Source: HGM13862 sp031553915 (lineage in GTDB: Bacteria > Bacillota > Dehalobacteriia > UBA4068). From it: a stretch of 64,000 nucleotides of DNA. A model generated the notes under the pieces. The model did not search any database. It had not been told where the DNA came from and saw only the letters and a program-made list of their open reading frames with translations. Shown here piece by piece: positions 6,460 to 15,543 of the stretch. The stretch is taken from the NCBI GenBank assembly GCA_031553915.1, contig JAVBKT010000003.1, positions 124,001 to 188,000 of the forward strand. The letters are read 5' to 3'. A program made the translations under genes and the position numbers. Within the stretch, counting starts at the first letter, position 1. Every line of letters starts with the position of its first letter.

Positions 6460-7342
6460 AAAGAAAAACAGGAAAAAGAAATATACGATGCTGCTTACTA
6501 TTTTAGCCATAATTGCTCTGGCTTTACTGATTACTATCATCGACAGCAATACCCGTTTGACTGAGAGCTATTATGATATCAGTTTCCAAAAGCTGCCTGC
6601 TGCTTTTGAAGGCTATCGCATCGCCCATATTTCTGATCTGCATAATAAAACCTTTGGTGAGGACAATATCCGTCTGATTGAGCGCATAGATGAATTTGCC
6701 CCTAGTATTGTCGTTTTGACCGGGGATATGCTCAGCCGCAACAGCAAAGATCTGGATGATTTTTTGCCCACTGCGCAAATACTCGGCGCCAAATATCCCA
6801 CCTATTTCATCAGCGGCAATCATGAACAAGCCTTGAAGCATCCGCTGCTCGAAGAGCTGTATCAGCAGCTGGCAGCGTGCAAGGTGACAGTGCTGGATAA
6901 TCAAAAGCTGGAGCTGGTCAAAGATGGCCAATCCATCGATCTCTATGGTTTTTCCTATAGTTTAGAGTATTATAGTCTTAACCGCCGTGCAGCTAATGCT
7001 ACCCGGCAAATCAAAACGTTGGCAGATGCGGAGCTGGGCGTCCCTGATCCAAACCGCTTCACTATCCTGCTTACCCATAATCCCGTTTATTTTGAAGCTT
7101 ATTGCCAGTGGGGCGCGGATTTGACCCTCTCCGGACATATCCATGGCGGTATGGTGCGTTTGCCCGGGCTAGGCGGCGTTTTTGGCGCCGGAGGAACCCT
7201 TTTCCCTAAGTATGACGCCGGGATCTATAGTGAGAATAATCAACATATGATTGTCAGCCGCGGGCTGGGTGCAGGCATATTCGGCTTCCGCCTCTTCAAC
7301 CCGGCGGATCTGGTGTTCATCACCCTTGATCAAGACAAATAA
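6443..7342 (+). CDS. Membrane-anchored metallophosphoesterase, YkuE family
   Basis: A 299-residue calcineurin-like phosphoesterase. A basic N-terminus and one membrane segment (about 16-35) anchor it, with the catalytic domain outside. All five metal-binding blocks are present: HISDLH, VVLTGDML, SGNHE, LLTHNP and LSGHIHGG. YkuE-type proteins are dinuclear-metal enzymes exported to the cell wall; related enzymes cleave nucleotide-lipid pyrophosphates. The ATG at 6443 is chosen; it overlaps the dehydrogenase gene by 17 nt, while an upstream in-frame TTG at 6431 is less attractive. It is co-transcribed with the alpha-oxoamine synthase pair, which may hint at a lipid substrate, but this is inference. 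Confidence 0.82.
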   Translation: MPQKSKKKNRKKKYTMLLTILAIIALALLITIIDSNTRLTESYYDISFQKLPAAFEGYRIAHISDLHNKTFGEDNIRLIERIDEFAPSIVVLTGDMLSRNSKDLDDFLPTAQILGAKYPTYFISGNHEQALKHPLLEELYQQLAACKVTVLDNQKLELVKDGQSIDLYGFSYSLEYYSLNRRAANATRQIKTLADAELGVPDPNRFTILLTHNPVYFEAYCQWGADLTLSGHIHGGMVRLPGLGGVFGAGGTLFPKYDAGIYSENNQHMIVSRGLGAGIFGFRLFNPADLVFITLDQDK

Positions 7343-7357
7343 TAAGGAGAAAAAATT

Positions 7358-7630
7358 ATGCTATTCAAGAAGAAACAGGCCCCTGTGAAAACAACAGAAA
7401 CCAATGAGCAAATTCACCAAAGACGGCTGGCGGCACAGGCCAGATATAAAAAAGAAAGGGACTTAACCTCCGGCCTGCTGGGTATTTGCGCTACGGTTGG
7501 TCTGCTGCTGGGTATGCTGATTGGACAGCTTGTTTTTCAGCAAATAATCACCGGCTTAATCTTTGGGTTATTAGTGGGCTCTCTCACCGGGATGATCGCT
7601 GGCAAAATTATGGTCAAAAAAATGAAATAA
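7358..7630 (+). CDS. Small glycine-rich membrane protein of unknown function
   Basis: A 90-residue protein with AAGGAGA upstream and ATG start. The first 45 residues are charged and helical (EQIHQRRLAAQARYKKERD). Then two membrane segments follow with regularly spaced glycines (GLLLGMLIGQLVF and GLIFGLLVGSLTGMIAG), and a lysine-rich tail. The glycine spacing resembles a glycine-zipper packing motif. It is followed by a second small protein with similar segments. I do not recognise a family. Confidence 0.65.
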   Translation: MLFKKKQAPVKTTETNEQIHQRRLAAQARYKKERDLTSGLLGICATVGLLLGMLIGQLVFQQIITGLIFGLLVGSLTGMIAGKIMVKKMK

Positions 7631-7644
7631 TTCAGGTGATAGCT

Positions 7645-7899
7645 ATGGATAAACAAAACAACCCTGTTGATGAAGTAAACGCCAATGAGGCTACGCTAGA
7701 GACCCCTCTGGAGAACTCTGAGACAAAATCAGCCAAAGAGGATGTCTCTTCCAACACCTATATGATGGAAGGGATGTCAATAGGCATGTGTCTTGGCACA
7801 GCCTTTGGCCTGTTTTTTGATAATCTGGCGCTCGGTCTTGGCTGTGGGCTATGCCTTGGCTTGGCTATCGGCTCCGGCATCAAAAAGAAGAAAGATTAG
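7645..7899 (+). CDS. Small glycine-rich membrane protein, second of a tandem pair
   Basis: An 84-residue protein starting at ATG 7645 after AGGTGA. The first half is acidic and hydrophilic. The second half has hydrophobic glycine-patterned segments (GMSIGMCLGTAFGLFF and LGLGCGLCLGLAIGSG) and a KKKKD tail. It follows the related small protein by 14 nt, so the two may assemble together. A strong terminator follows 24 nt after the stop. Function unknown. Confidence 0.6.
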   Translation: MDKQNNPVDEVNANEATLETPLENSETKSAKEDVSSNTYMMEGMSIGMCLGTAFGLFFDNLALGLGCGLCLGLAIGSGIKKKKD

Positions 7900-7923
7900 G
7901 ATTCAGCCATAAAAACAGACAAA

Positions 7924-7952
7924 AGCAGGAGCATAATGCTCCTGCTTTTTTT
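7924..7952 (+). terminator. Rho-independent terminator closing the 2.7-7.9 kb run
   Basis: AGCAGGAGCA (7924-7933) pairs with TGCTCCTGCT (7937-7946) around a 3-nt loop, followed by a run of seven T. It is the only strong terminator seen on the plus strand since 2760. Confidence 0.9.
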
Positions 7953-8044
7953 ATATTAGCCTCCGGTTAGTGCGGCGGCCTAGCTTGCAGCCGCCTTGTC
8001 TCTCTCGTTTCTCGAACCGCTATATTTTGTTAACACTTCTCCTG

Positions 8045-8755
8045 CTAGAGCCGCTTTTCCACACCGTGCCAAATGGGCGCGGAAATAACACTATCGCCGC
8101 TGTCTGCCAGCATACGCACAAAGGTTTCACCATCTACAGTAAAAAAGAACTGATCTTTCGCAAAATGCGGACGGGCGAAAACATCAACAATACCAATCAC
8201 AGCGCGTTGCCTCTTGCTCAGCATTTCGCCAAAAGGGATACGGAAGAGACTGGAGCAGCCAGATGCCATCGGCATAATTACATTATCATAATCTGTTTGG
8301 CGAAAATTAAAAATATGCACCAAGGTTGCCAACTGGTCAGGATTCACCAAACAGCTCACCAAATCAGGGCTACAGCCCTCTTGATAAAGGCTGATCTCCA
8401 CGGCAGAGAACCCTTCCATCACCTTTTGCGGCAAGCCCAGAATCATGGATTCGGCAAGCTCCGGATTACACTTGACATGCTCTCCTGGCGGGAAGCCCTC
8501 CCCTGCGCCGCAGGATAAAAAAAGGCCAAAGCCGCCCGGGGTGTTGGGAATGCCGTCTTTGAAGCCAAAGCCCTGCGCCGCGCCCCGGCAACCGGCATTA
8601 TCCGCGCTTATTACTACCTTTTGCCCCTGGGCAACATCAGCAAAGCACTTTAAGGTACAGCCTGATAGCTTATCGCTGGGCGCATTATTAACACGCCTTA
8701 TCGCAAAAATTTTATTTTGCAGATGCAGTTTTTCGCTAAATTGATTAAAATCCAT
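8045..8755 (-). CDS. DUF169 family protein
   Basis: A 236-residue cytosolic protein of the DUF169 family, uncharacterised proteins common in anaerobes and methanogens. Typical family stretches are visible: a cysteine-rich glycine segment (NAGCRGAAQGFGF), then CSSLFRIPFGE and VDVFARPHF. ATG 8755 is chosen because AGGTGG sits 5 nt upstream; the in-frame GTG at 8764 overlaps that site. It begins 9 nt after the stop of a radical-SAM gene, so the two form an operon. Conserved cysteines make cofactor or metal binding plausible, but no reaction is known. Confidence 0.8.
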   Translation of the reverse strand: MDFNQFSEKLHLQNKIFAIRRVNNAPSDKLSGCTLKCFADVAQGQKVVISADNAGCRGAAQGFGFKDGIPNTPGGFGLFLSCGAGEGFPPGEHVKCNPELAESMILGLPQKVMEGFSAVEISLYQEGCSPDLVSCLVNPDQLATLVHIFNFRQTDYDNVIMPMASGCSSLFRIPFGEMLSKRQRAVIGIVDVFARPHFAKDQFFFTVDGETFVRMLADSGDSVISAPIWHGVEKRL

Positions 8756-8764
8756 CGCAGCCAC

Positions 8765-10030
8765 CTATCCTTTTAAATCACGGCTATAATTGCCGATTTT
8801 CAGCTCTGGAAAACGTGTTTGCAGCAGGCTAATCATCTGCCGGATCCCCATCGCTTGGTTGTCCTCACAAAACTCTTTCATCAGGCGCGGGTCGCAGTTA
8901 AGATTGCGCAGCTGCACCTGGGCAATATCATACTGCCCGATCAGCTCAATCAATGCCTCCACCTGGCTCTCATCATCGCTATAGCCGGGATAGGTCAAAA
9001 GGTTGAGCGCAACCGGCACAGCTTTTTGCTGAGCATAGGCCAGCGAGGCGCGCACATCAGCAAGACTATAGTCCCGGGGCCGGTGATATGCCTGATAGTC
9101 CGCTGCTATTGGTGAGAAAAGCGAGACGCGCAGGCTGTCAATGCCAGCGTCAATAATGGCTTGAATAGCCTTGGTATCACCGGCATTGGTATTGATATTG
9201 ATGATGCCCCGCTCGGTCTGCTCGCGTATCAGGCGAATGCTCTCGCAAATCTGCTGATAGGCTAACGACGGCTCTCCTTCGCAGCCCTGGCCAAAGCTGA
9301 CCATGGCGTGCTCGGCGCTTTTCAAATGGGCAATGCCCACCTCGGCAATTTCCTCGGCGCGGGGACAAAAGCAAATGCGCTGCTGCGGGGATGTCGGTCC
9401 ACCCTCTTCCTGCTCGGAAAGGCAGGCTAGGCAAGCGGCATTACAGGCCGGAGAAACAGGCAAGCCGCCTTCCCAGCGGCGGTAAATAATGTTTTGCGCA
9501 GTAAAACAACCGTATTCCAAAGAGCAGCATGACAGCTGCCGAATAATACGGTTAGCGGGAAACTCAGCTTGGCGCTGCTCTATCAGCTTGGCCAAATCTT
9601 TGCTGTTATAATGCTTGGGATGCCAGCGCTGATGTTCGTCTGTGGCCAGCGCAGCCACTACCAGCTGCCCTTTTTTATCCATACCCACAGCGCTGTAGCC
9701 CAAAATCGGCAAAGGCTGATCGCCCTCTATCACTGTGGCCGGCAACAAGGTTCTGGTAAAGCCTTGCGGCAAAAGCGCTGCCACAGCATATACAGGCTCA
9801 GATTTTTTGTTTTTATAGGGGTTCTCCTCCAGGGCGAGAAACTCACCGCTTTCCTGATCAAAACCAACCGGCATGGCCTCCGGCATCAGCGTCAGGGTAG
9901 CGCCTTCCGGCAAGGGGATTAAATCCAGCTTATTCGGAATCAGCACTTTATTCCCTGCCATTGCCGCCATTTGCAAAGGAGGGAAATCAAACCATTGCCC
10001 ATCCGGCCGGGCAAAAATCAAAGATGCCAT
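8765..10030 (-). CDS. Radical SAM protein with cysteine-rich N-terminal extension
   Basis: A 421-residue radical-SAM enzyme. The cluster motif CX3CX2C is at residues 196-203 (PACNAACLACL), unusually far from the N-terminus. A first 160-residue domain without a recognised motif precedes it, then a second cysteine group (QLSCCSLEYGC, 166-175). The TIM-barrel parts include VSFGQGCEGEPSLAYQ (the GGE-like SAM site), NTNAGDTKAIQAIIDAG and DSLRVSLFSP. Extra cysteines (RICFCP) could hold an auxiliary cluster. It shares an operon with the DUF169 protein and nicotinate phosphoribosyltransferase. Substrate unknown. Confidence 0.82.
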   Translation of the reverse strand: MASLIFARPDGQWFDFPPLQMAAMAGNKVLIPNKLDLIPLPEGATLTLMPEAMPVGFDQESGEFLALEENPYKNKKSEPVYAVAALLPQGFTRTLLPATVIEGDQPLPILGYSAVGMDKKGQLVVAALATDEHQRWHPKHYNSKDLAKLIEQRQAEFPANRIIRQLSCCSLEYGCFTAQNIIYRRWEGGLPVSPACNAACLACLSEQEEGGPTSPQQRICFCPRAEEIAEVGIAHLKSAEHAMVSFGQGCEGEPSLAYQQICESIRLIREQTERGIININTNAGDTKAIQAIIDAGIDSLRVSLFSPIAADYQAYHRPRDYSLADVRASLAYAQQKAVPVALNLLTYPGYSDDESQVEALIELIGQYDIAQVQLRNLNCDPRLMKEFCEDNQAMGIRQMISLLQTRFPELKIGNYSRDLKG

Positions 10031-10039
10031 AGCGGCCTC

Positions 10040-11488
10040 CTATACCAGCTCACGATTAGCAAAAAGTAGATCTTCTTTGATATACCACAGCTTCCAGGAG
10101 AGGTCCACAATATAGCTATGCGGGTTTTCAAAACGCTTGACTTCTTCCCACAGCGTATCAATTTGCTCCTGGCAATAGTTGCGGATTTCTGTTAAAGAGG
10201 GCAGGCGATAAACCAGCTCGCCATTTTTGAAAATTGGCTGTTGCAGCTCTTTAACATAGAAGCCACTAATGCTTTTGCGCTTCCAGGTAGCGTTTGGATC
10301 AAAAATCTCCAGCTCCTGATTTTCATCAATCTTCTCATCCCAAACACAAATCTGATCAGCAACCGCTTTGCCGGTAGCAGCGCGGAAAATGCGGTAGACC
10401 TTTTTGAAATGTGGGTTAGTAATTTTGGCTGCGTTTTCCGAAACCTTAATCTTGGGCAGGATCATTCCTTGATCATCCTCGATGGCCACCAGCTTATATA
10501 CGCCGCCAAACACAGGGTCAGAGCAGGCAGTAATCAGTTTTTCTCCCACGCCAAAGGTATCAATTTTTGCTCCCTGAATCAGCAAATCGCGGATTAACCA
10601 CTCATCCAAAGCATTGGAGGCGACAATTTTGCATTGTTGCAGCCCGGCCTCATCCAGCATTTCCCGGGCTTTGCGGGATAAGAAAGCCAGGTCGCCGCTA
10701 TCCAAACGGATAGCGCATTTGGTAATGCCCTGCGGCAGCAAAACCTCTTTGAAAACGCGGATAGCATTGGGCACACCGCTTTTAATCGTATTATAAGTGT
10801 CCACCAGCAGCGTGGCATTGGTAGGATATATCTCGCAATAGGTTTTGAAGGCCTCATATTCGCTGTCAAACATCTGCACCCAGCTATGCGCCATGGTGCC
10901 GCCGGCGGGCACGCCATAAATGGCATCAGTCAAGGTGCAGGCAGAGCCATGGCAGCCGCCAATATAGGCAGCGCGCGCACCCACCACCGCCGCGTCAGCA
11001 TTATGCGCCCGGCGGGAGCCAAATTCCAAGACAGTTCTGCCATCTGCCGCCTGGACAATACGGTTGGCTTTGGTGGCAATCAGTGTTTGGTGATTGATGG
11101 TCAGCAAAAAATAGGTTTCTATCAGCTGCGCCTCTAAAGCAGGCGCGCGGACAGTAATAATCGGCTCATTAGGGAAAATGGGCGTACCCTCGGGCATAGC
11201 CCAGATATCGCCGCTAAAACGAAAAGCTTTCAGATACGCTAAAAAATCCTCACTAAAGAGCTTTTTGCTACGCAAGAACTCGATATCTTCTTCATCGAAA
11301 TGTAAATTTTGGATATAATTGACCAGCTGCTCCAGCCCGGCAAAAATAGCGTATCCGCCCTCATCAGGAACTGAGCGGAAAAAAAGATCAAAGTAGGTTA
11401 TTTTATCTTTGTAGCCAGTGGTAAAATAGCCATTGGCCATAGTAAGCTCATAAAAATCGCAAAGCAAGCAAAGATGATTCCTGTCCAT
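10040..11488 (-). CDS. pncB: Nicotinate phosphoribosyltransferase
   Basis: A 482-residue enzyme converting nicotinate and phosphoribosyl pyrophosphate to nicotinate mononucleotide in NAD salvage. Recognisable blocks are DFYELTMANGYF near the N-terminus, FEFG-like VLEFGSRRAHN, the YIGGCHGSACTLTDAIYGVPAGGTMAHSW region split over the active site, LDSGDL, and FGVGEKLITA. The length matches the long bacterial form. ATG 11488 follows GGAGGG by 4-5 nt; an in-frame upstream TTG is inside the site. A CBS-domain gene lies 14 nt upstream on the same strand, so the two are likely co-transcribed. Confidence 0.95.
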   Translation of the reverse strand: MDRNHLCLLCDFYELTMANGYFTTGYKDKITYFDLFFRSVPDEGGYAIFAGLEQLVNYIQNLHFDEEDIEFLRSKKLFSEDFLAYLKAFRFSGDIWAMPEGTPIFPNEPIITVRAPALEAQLIETYFLLTINHQTLIATKANRIVQAADGRTVLEFGSRRAHNADAAVVGARAAYIGGCHGSACTLTDAIYGVPAGGTMAHSWVQMFDSEYEAFKTYCEIYPTNATLLVDTYNTIKSGVPNAIRVFKEVLLPQGITKCAIRLDSGDLAFLSRKAREMLDEAGLQQCKIVASNALDEWLIRDLLIQGAKIDTFGVGEKLITACSDPVFGGVYKLVAIEDDQGMILPKIKVSENAAKITNPHFKKVYRIFRAATGKAVADQICVWDEKIDENQELEIFDPNATWKRKSISGFYVKELQQPIFKNGELVYRLPSLTEIRNYCQEQIDTLWEEVKRFENPHSYIVDLSWKLWYIKEDLLFANRELV

Positions 11489-11502
11489 TTTTCCCTCCAA
11501 AA

Positions 11503-11898
11503 TTAGAGATTCAGTACATGTTTTAAGATATTGCGGCGGGTAATGATGCCGATAAAAATACCTCTGTCATCAACCACCGGCACAAAATTCTGGTTTAGCG
11601 AAGTATGTAGCACATCCTGCAAATCCGTATCAATAGATAGGGCTTTGTTATCCACATGGTGCGGAACATTGGCGATGCTCAGCTGCTCCGCTTCTTTAAT
11701 ATTCAAGGCATACTCGTTTTTGAGCAGCCACAGCACATCACCCTCGGTCAGTGTGCCTACGTATTCCCCTGTTTTCTTGATTACCGGAATAGCGGAATAA
11801 CGGTGATGCTCCATTTTTTCTAAAACCTGGCGTAAGCTGTCGTCATCATAGACAAAAGCCACATCCGTTTTTGGCGTCAGAAGAAAGATAATATTCAT
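11503..11898 (-). CDS. CBS-domain pair protein
   Basis: A 131-residue protein consisting of two CBS domains (about 1-65 and 70-131). Such stand-alone pairs bind adenosyl ligands such as AMP, ATP or S-adenosylmethionine and report energy state. Visible CBS signatures are HRYSAIPVIKKTGEYVGTLT and NFVPVVDDRGIFIGIITRR. It lies between lepA and pncB on the same strand with short spacing. An NAD-linked sensing role is suggested only by its neighbour. Confidence 0.85.
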   Translation of the reverse strand: MNIIFLLTPKTDVAFVYDDDSLRQVLEKMEHHRYSAIPVIKKTGEYVGTLTEGDVLWLLKNEYALNIKEAEQLSIANVPHHVDNKALSIDTDLQDVLHTSLNQNFVPVVDDRGIFIGIITRRNILKHVLNL

Positions 11899-11925
11899 GT
11901 TATTTCCCCCTCAAAGCTACTTATC

Positions 11926-13728
11926 CTATTCATCAAGCTCCAATACTGCCATAAATACCTCTTGCGGAATCTCCACATTGCCAACCTGCTTCATTCTCTT
12001 TTTACCGGCTTTTTGTTTTTCCAGCAGCTTACGCTTGCGGCTGATATCGCCGCCATAGCATTTGGCCAAAACATCCTTGCGCAGGGCAGCTACATTTTCG
12101 CGGGAAATAACCTTATTACCTATCGCCGCCTGAATGGGAATTTCAAACATCTGGCGGGGGATCAACCCGCGGATTTTATGCACTAAAGCTTTACCCCGGT
12201 AGTATGCTTTATCTTTATGAACTATACATGAAAGAGCGTCGACAATGGCCTCGTTGATCAGGATATCCAAACGCACCAGTTCCGCTTCCTGGTACCCGGC
12301 CAGCTCATAGTCAAAGCTGGCATAGCCCTTGGTGCGCGATTTCAACTGGTCAAAGAAATCATAGATGATTTCCGCCAAAGGTAAATCATACATCATCATC
12401 ACCCGGGTGGTGGTAATGTACTCCATATTGATGAAATTACCCCGCCGATCCTTGGCAATCTCCATAATCGCGCCAATATAATCGCTGGGAACCATAATTG
12501 TCGCCTTGACATACGGCTCTTCTATCATCATCAGCTCGCTCACCGGCGGCAGATTGACCGGGTTATCAATATAGCAGACCTCGCCAGTGTTGCGGGTGAT
12601 GCGGTAATTGACCGAAGGCGCGGTGATCAGCAAATCAAGGTCATATTCCCGCTCCAGGCGCTCTTTGACAATTTCCATATGCAGCAGACCCAAAAAGCCG
12701 CAACGGAAGCCAAAGCCAAGCGCCGCGGAGGTCTCTGCCTCAAAGACCAATGCCGCATCATTCAGCTGTAATTTTTCCAGGGCATCCTTCAGGTCATTAT
12801 AATCACTGTTTTCCACCGGGTACAGGCCGCAATAAACCATTGAGGTAGCCGGCCGATAGCCGGCCAAAGGCCCGGCTGCGGGATTGGCAGCATCAGTCAG
12901 CGTATCACCCACCTGCGTATCACGCACATTCTTGATCGCAGCGGCAAACCAGCCGACTTCGCCGGCTTTCAGCTCATTAACCTGCTTTTCGGCAGGGGTA
13001 TAAATGCCTGTTTCGGTAATTTCCGCCTCTTTGCCGGAACCGAACATCTTGATCCTCATGCCGCGTTTGAGCACGCCGTCTTTAACGCGTATGCAGGGGA
13101 TAACCCCCTTGTAGCTATCAAAATGCGAATCGAAAATCAGGGCGGCAAGCGACGCCTTCTCATCGCCCTCCGGCGGCGGAATCTGACTGACTATAGCTTC
13201 TAAAATTTCCTCTGTACCTACCCCTGTTTTAGCAGAGGCTAAAATGGCATTGCTGCAATCGAGGCCAATAATATCTTCAATTTGCTGCTTAGCGTTTTCA
13301 GGATCAGCGCTGGGCAAATCTATCTTATTAATAACCGGAATAATCTCCAGATCATGCTCAATGGCCAAATAGACATTGGCGATGGTCTGCGCCTCAATAC
13401 CCTGCGCCGCGTCTACAACTAGCAGCGCGCCCTCGCAGGCAGCCAGAGAGCGGGAAACCTCATAATTAAAATCGACATGTCCGGGGGTATCAATCAGGTT
13501 CAGCTGATAGGTTTGTCCATCCTTGGCAGTGTAGGCCAGGCGTACTGCCTTCAGCTTAATGGTAATGCCGCGTTCCTGCTCCAGCTCCATAGAATCGAGC
13601 AGCTGCTTAGTCATATCACGACTGGCAACTGCGCCGGTATATTCCAGCAGGCGGTCGGCCAAAGTGCTTTTGCCGTGATCAATATGGGCAATAATACAAA
13701 AATTACGAATTCTGCTTTGTTCTGTCAT
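11926..13728 (-). CDS. lepA: Elongation factor 4 (LepA), ribosomal GTPase
   Basis: A 600-residue translational GTPase that acts on the ribosome in initiation and back-translocation. The G domain starts with NFCIIAHIDHGKST (G1), then RGITIK (G2), DTPGHVDF (G3) and NKIDLP (G4). The LepA-specific C-terminal domain ends with KRMKQVGNVEIPQEVFMAVL. ATG 13728 is preceded by AGAGGA; the longer open frame upstream has no homology. It starts 16 nt after murJ. In Bacillus lepA follows rpsT-gpr-spoIIP; here rpsT and spoIIP lie about 4 kb away. Confidence 0.97.
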   Translation of the reverse strand: MTEQSRIRNFCIIAHIDHGKSTLADRLLEYTGAVASRDMTKQLLDSMELEQERGITIKLKAVRLAYTAKDGQTYQLNLIDTPGHVDFNYEVSRSLAACEGALLVVDAAQGIEAQTIANVYLAIEHDLEIIPVINKIDLPSADPENAKQQIEDIIGLDCSNAILASAKTGVGTEEILEAIVSQIPPPEGDEKASLAALIFDSHFDSYKGVIPCIRVKDGVLKRGMRIKMFGSGKEAEITETGIYTPAEKQVNELKAGEVGWFAAAIKNVRDTQVGDTLTDAANPAAGPLAGYRPATSMVYCGLYPVENSDYNDLKDALEKLQLNDAALVFEAETSAALGFGFRCGFLGLLHMEIVKERLEREYDLDLLITAPSVNYRITRNTGEVCYIDNPVNLPPVSELMMIEEPYVKATIMVPSDYIGAIMEIAKDRRGNFINMEYITTTRVMMMYDLPLAEIIYDFFDQLKSRTKGYASFDYELAGYQEAELVRLDILINEAIVDALSCIVHKDKAYYRGKALVHKIRGLIPRQMFEIPIQAAIGNKVISRENVAALRKDVLAKCYGGDISRKRKLLEKQKAGKKRMKQVGNVEIPQEVFMAVLELDE

Positions 13729-13744
13729 ATAGTCCTCTATAATA

Positions 13745-15346
13745 TTATTCTTTAATTTCTTCTCTGCGTTTACTGCGCCGCCGCAGCACATTCTTAATCA
13801 TCTGGAATTCTTCCATCTTCATCCAGGCGGTGATGCCAAAATAGAGCCCGACGCCAACAACCATACTCATGCCTACCTGCATCACCGGCGCCAATATTCT
13901 GGTAGTGCCAAAAATAAGCGTCGCAAGAGATGATGTTCCCCACACAGCCAGACCCATAACAACAGAGGCGACAGACATTTTGACCAAAGACTTGGTCATC
14001 CTGCGCAGACCCAGGGGCCCTATCCGATAGCGCAAGAACAAGATGGTAATGATAAACTGGAAGATTCCTACCAAAGAATAGGCAAGGCCTAAGCCAATAT
14101 GCTCCAGCGGGCCAACCAAAGCAAAAGAAGCGGCGACATTTATGCCAATGCTCAAGAGACTGATCAGCAAGGGTAATCTGGTATTATGCACTGCATAAAA
14201 GCCACGCAAAGCTACATATTGAGCGCCGTATGCTACGATACCAATACTATAAAAGATCAGGGACTGGGCTGTTATTCGTACCGCTGTTTCCGTAAAGTTA
14301 TCAGTATAGTCAAAGAGCAGGCGGGTTATTGGCTCTGCCAAAATCATCAAGCCGATGGTCGCCGGCAGCAGCACATAAAAAATGGTGCTCATCCCTGTGG
14401 TCATGCTCTTTTTCATTTCCTTCATATCGCCCACAGCAGCCTGGTTGGTCATGGTGGGGAAAATGGCCACAGCAATAGACATGGCAATAACACCGATCGG
14501 CAGCTGCATAATTTTAATGGCATTTTTGGTCGCGGTCAAAACACCATCATCCAAGCCGGATGCCAGGTATTGCGACACCATCAAATTGATCTGGGCCACC
14601 GAAAGGCTGATCATCGCCGGGATCAGCAGCTTAACCATTTGACGGAAGCCGCTGTCATGAGTATCCAGACTAAAGCGGAAGCTATAGCCATATTTTTTCA
14701 GCATCGGTATTTGTACCACTAAAGTCAAAACTGCACCGACGACTACGCCAACAGAGAAAGCTGCAATGCCATAGCCGGGATAAGCAGCCTCAATCGGTTT
14801 GGCGAGCACCACACCAAAAAGCAAAATAGCCACATTATAAAGCAAAATACCAATTGCCGGCCAGGTAAAATGCTGCTTTGACTGCAAGATGCCGGTAGCA
14901 ATGGCTGATAAGGCCATAAACATGGACTGAATAAGCGTAATCCGCGTCAGGGTAGTGGTTAGCTCAATTTTCTCGCCCGCGAATTGGGTAATCGCGTTTA
15001 ACAGCTGCTCTGTAAAAACAAAGCCAAGCGTTAAGAGCACAACCATCAATACTATCACCCAGCTGGTAAAAATAGAGCTGGTCCGCCAGGCAGCAGGCTC
15101 ATTGTCTTTGGCCAAATATGAAGAGAAAACCGGGATAAAAGCAGCGGCAATGGCACCGCCAATGACGATATTGTAAATAAAATCAGGTATAGAAAAGGCA
15201 GCATAGAAGGCGTCTGTTTCGGCACCAGCCTGATACATATTCTGCATCACGGTATCGCGGGCCAAGCCCAAAACACGGGATAAGATTTGCACTATCATCA
15301 AAAATCCGGCAGCCCGGACTACTAAGCCTTTATCCATTTTTGCCAA
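13745..15346 (-). CDS. murJ: Lipid II flippase MurJ
   Basis: A 533-residue polytopic MOP-superfamily protein that flips undecaprenyl-linked peptidoglycan precursor. It has about 14 membrane segments. Family features include SRVLGLARDTVMQN near the N-terminus, DAFYAAFSIPDFIYNI, and FSSYLAKDNE. A TTG start at 15346 is favoured because GGGGTGA lies 7 nt upstream; ATG 15337 is the alternative. It is followed after 16 nt by lepA. An intergenic stretch of about 200 nt separates it from the preceding diguanylate cyclase gene. Confidence 0.93.
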   Translation of the reverse strand: MAKMDKGLVVRAAGFLMIVQILSRVLGLARDTVMQNMYQAGAETDAFYAAFSIPDFIYNIVIGGAIAAAFIPVFSSYLAKDNEPAAWRTSSIFTSWVIVLMVVLLTLGFVFTEQLLNAITQFAGEKIELTTTLTRITLIQSMFMALSAIATGILQSKQHFTWPAIGILLYNVAILLFGVVLAKPIEAAYPGYGIAAFSVGVVVGAVLTLVVQIPMLKKYGYSFRFSLDTHDSGFRQMVKLLIPAMISLSVAQINLMVSQYLASGLDDGVLTATKNAIKIMQLPIGVIAMSIAVAIFPTMTNQAAVGDMKEMKKSMTTGMSTIFYVLLPATIGLMILAEPITRLLFDYTDNFTETAVRITAQSLIFYSIGIVAYGAQYVALRGFYAVHNTRLPLLISLLSIGINVAASFALVGPLEHIGLGLAYSLVGIFQFIITILFLRYRIGPLGLRRMTKSLVKMSVASVVMGLAVWGTSSLATLIFGTTRILAPVMQVGMSMVVGVGLYFGITAWMKMEEFQMIKNVLRRRSKRREEIKE

Positions 15347-15490
15347 AATAATTTCACCCCACTTTACATAACCTATAGTATATCATATCTGTTGCCAAAA
15401 TTAAACAGATTAATCACTAAACTGCCGCTAATTACTTACGGTTAGCACCTCTTAATATTGTGCCAAAAACAGAGACAATCATGTGGCAAC

Positions 15491-15524
15491 AAAAAATAAA
15501 CCCCGCACAAGGCAGGGGGTTTCT
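15491..15524 (-). terminator. Rho-independent terminator after the diguanylate cyclase gene
   Basis: On the minus strand AAACCCC pairs with GGGGTTT around an 11-nt loop, followed by ATTTTTTG. It lies about 20 nt after the stop of the GGDEF gene. Confidence 0.75.
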
Positions 15525-15543
15525 TTGTCAGCAATGGCAAAAA

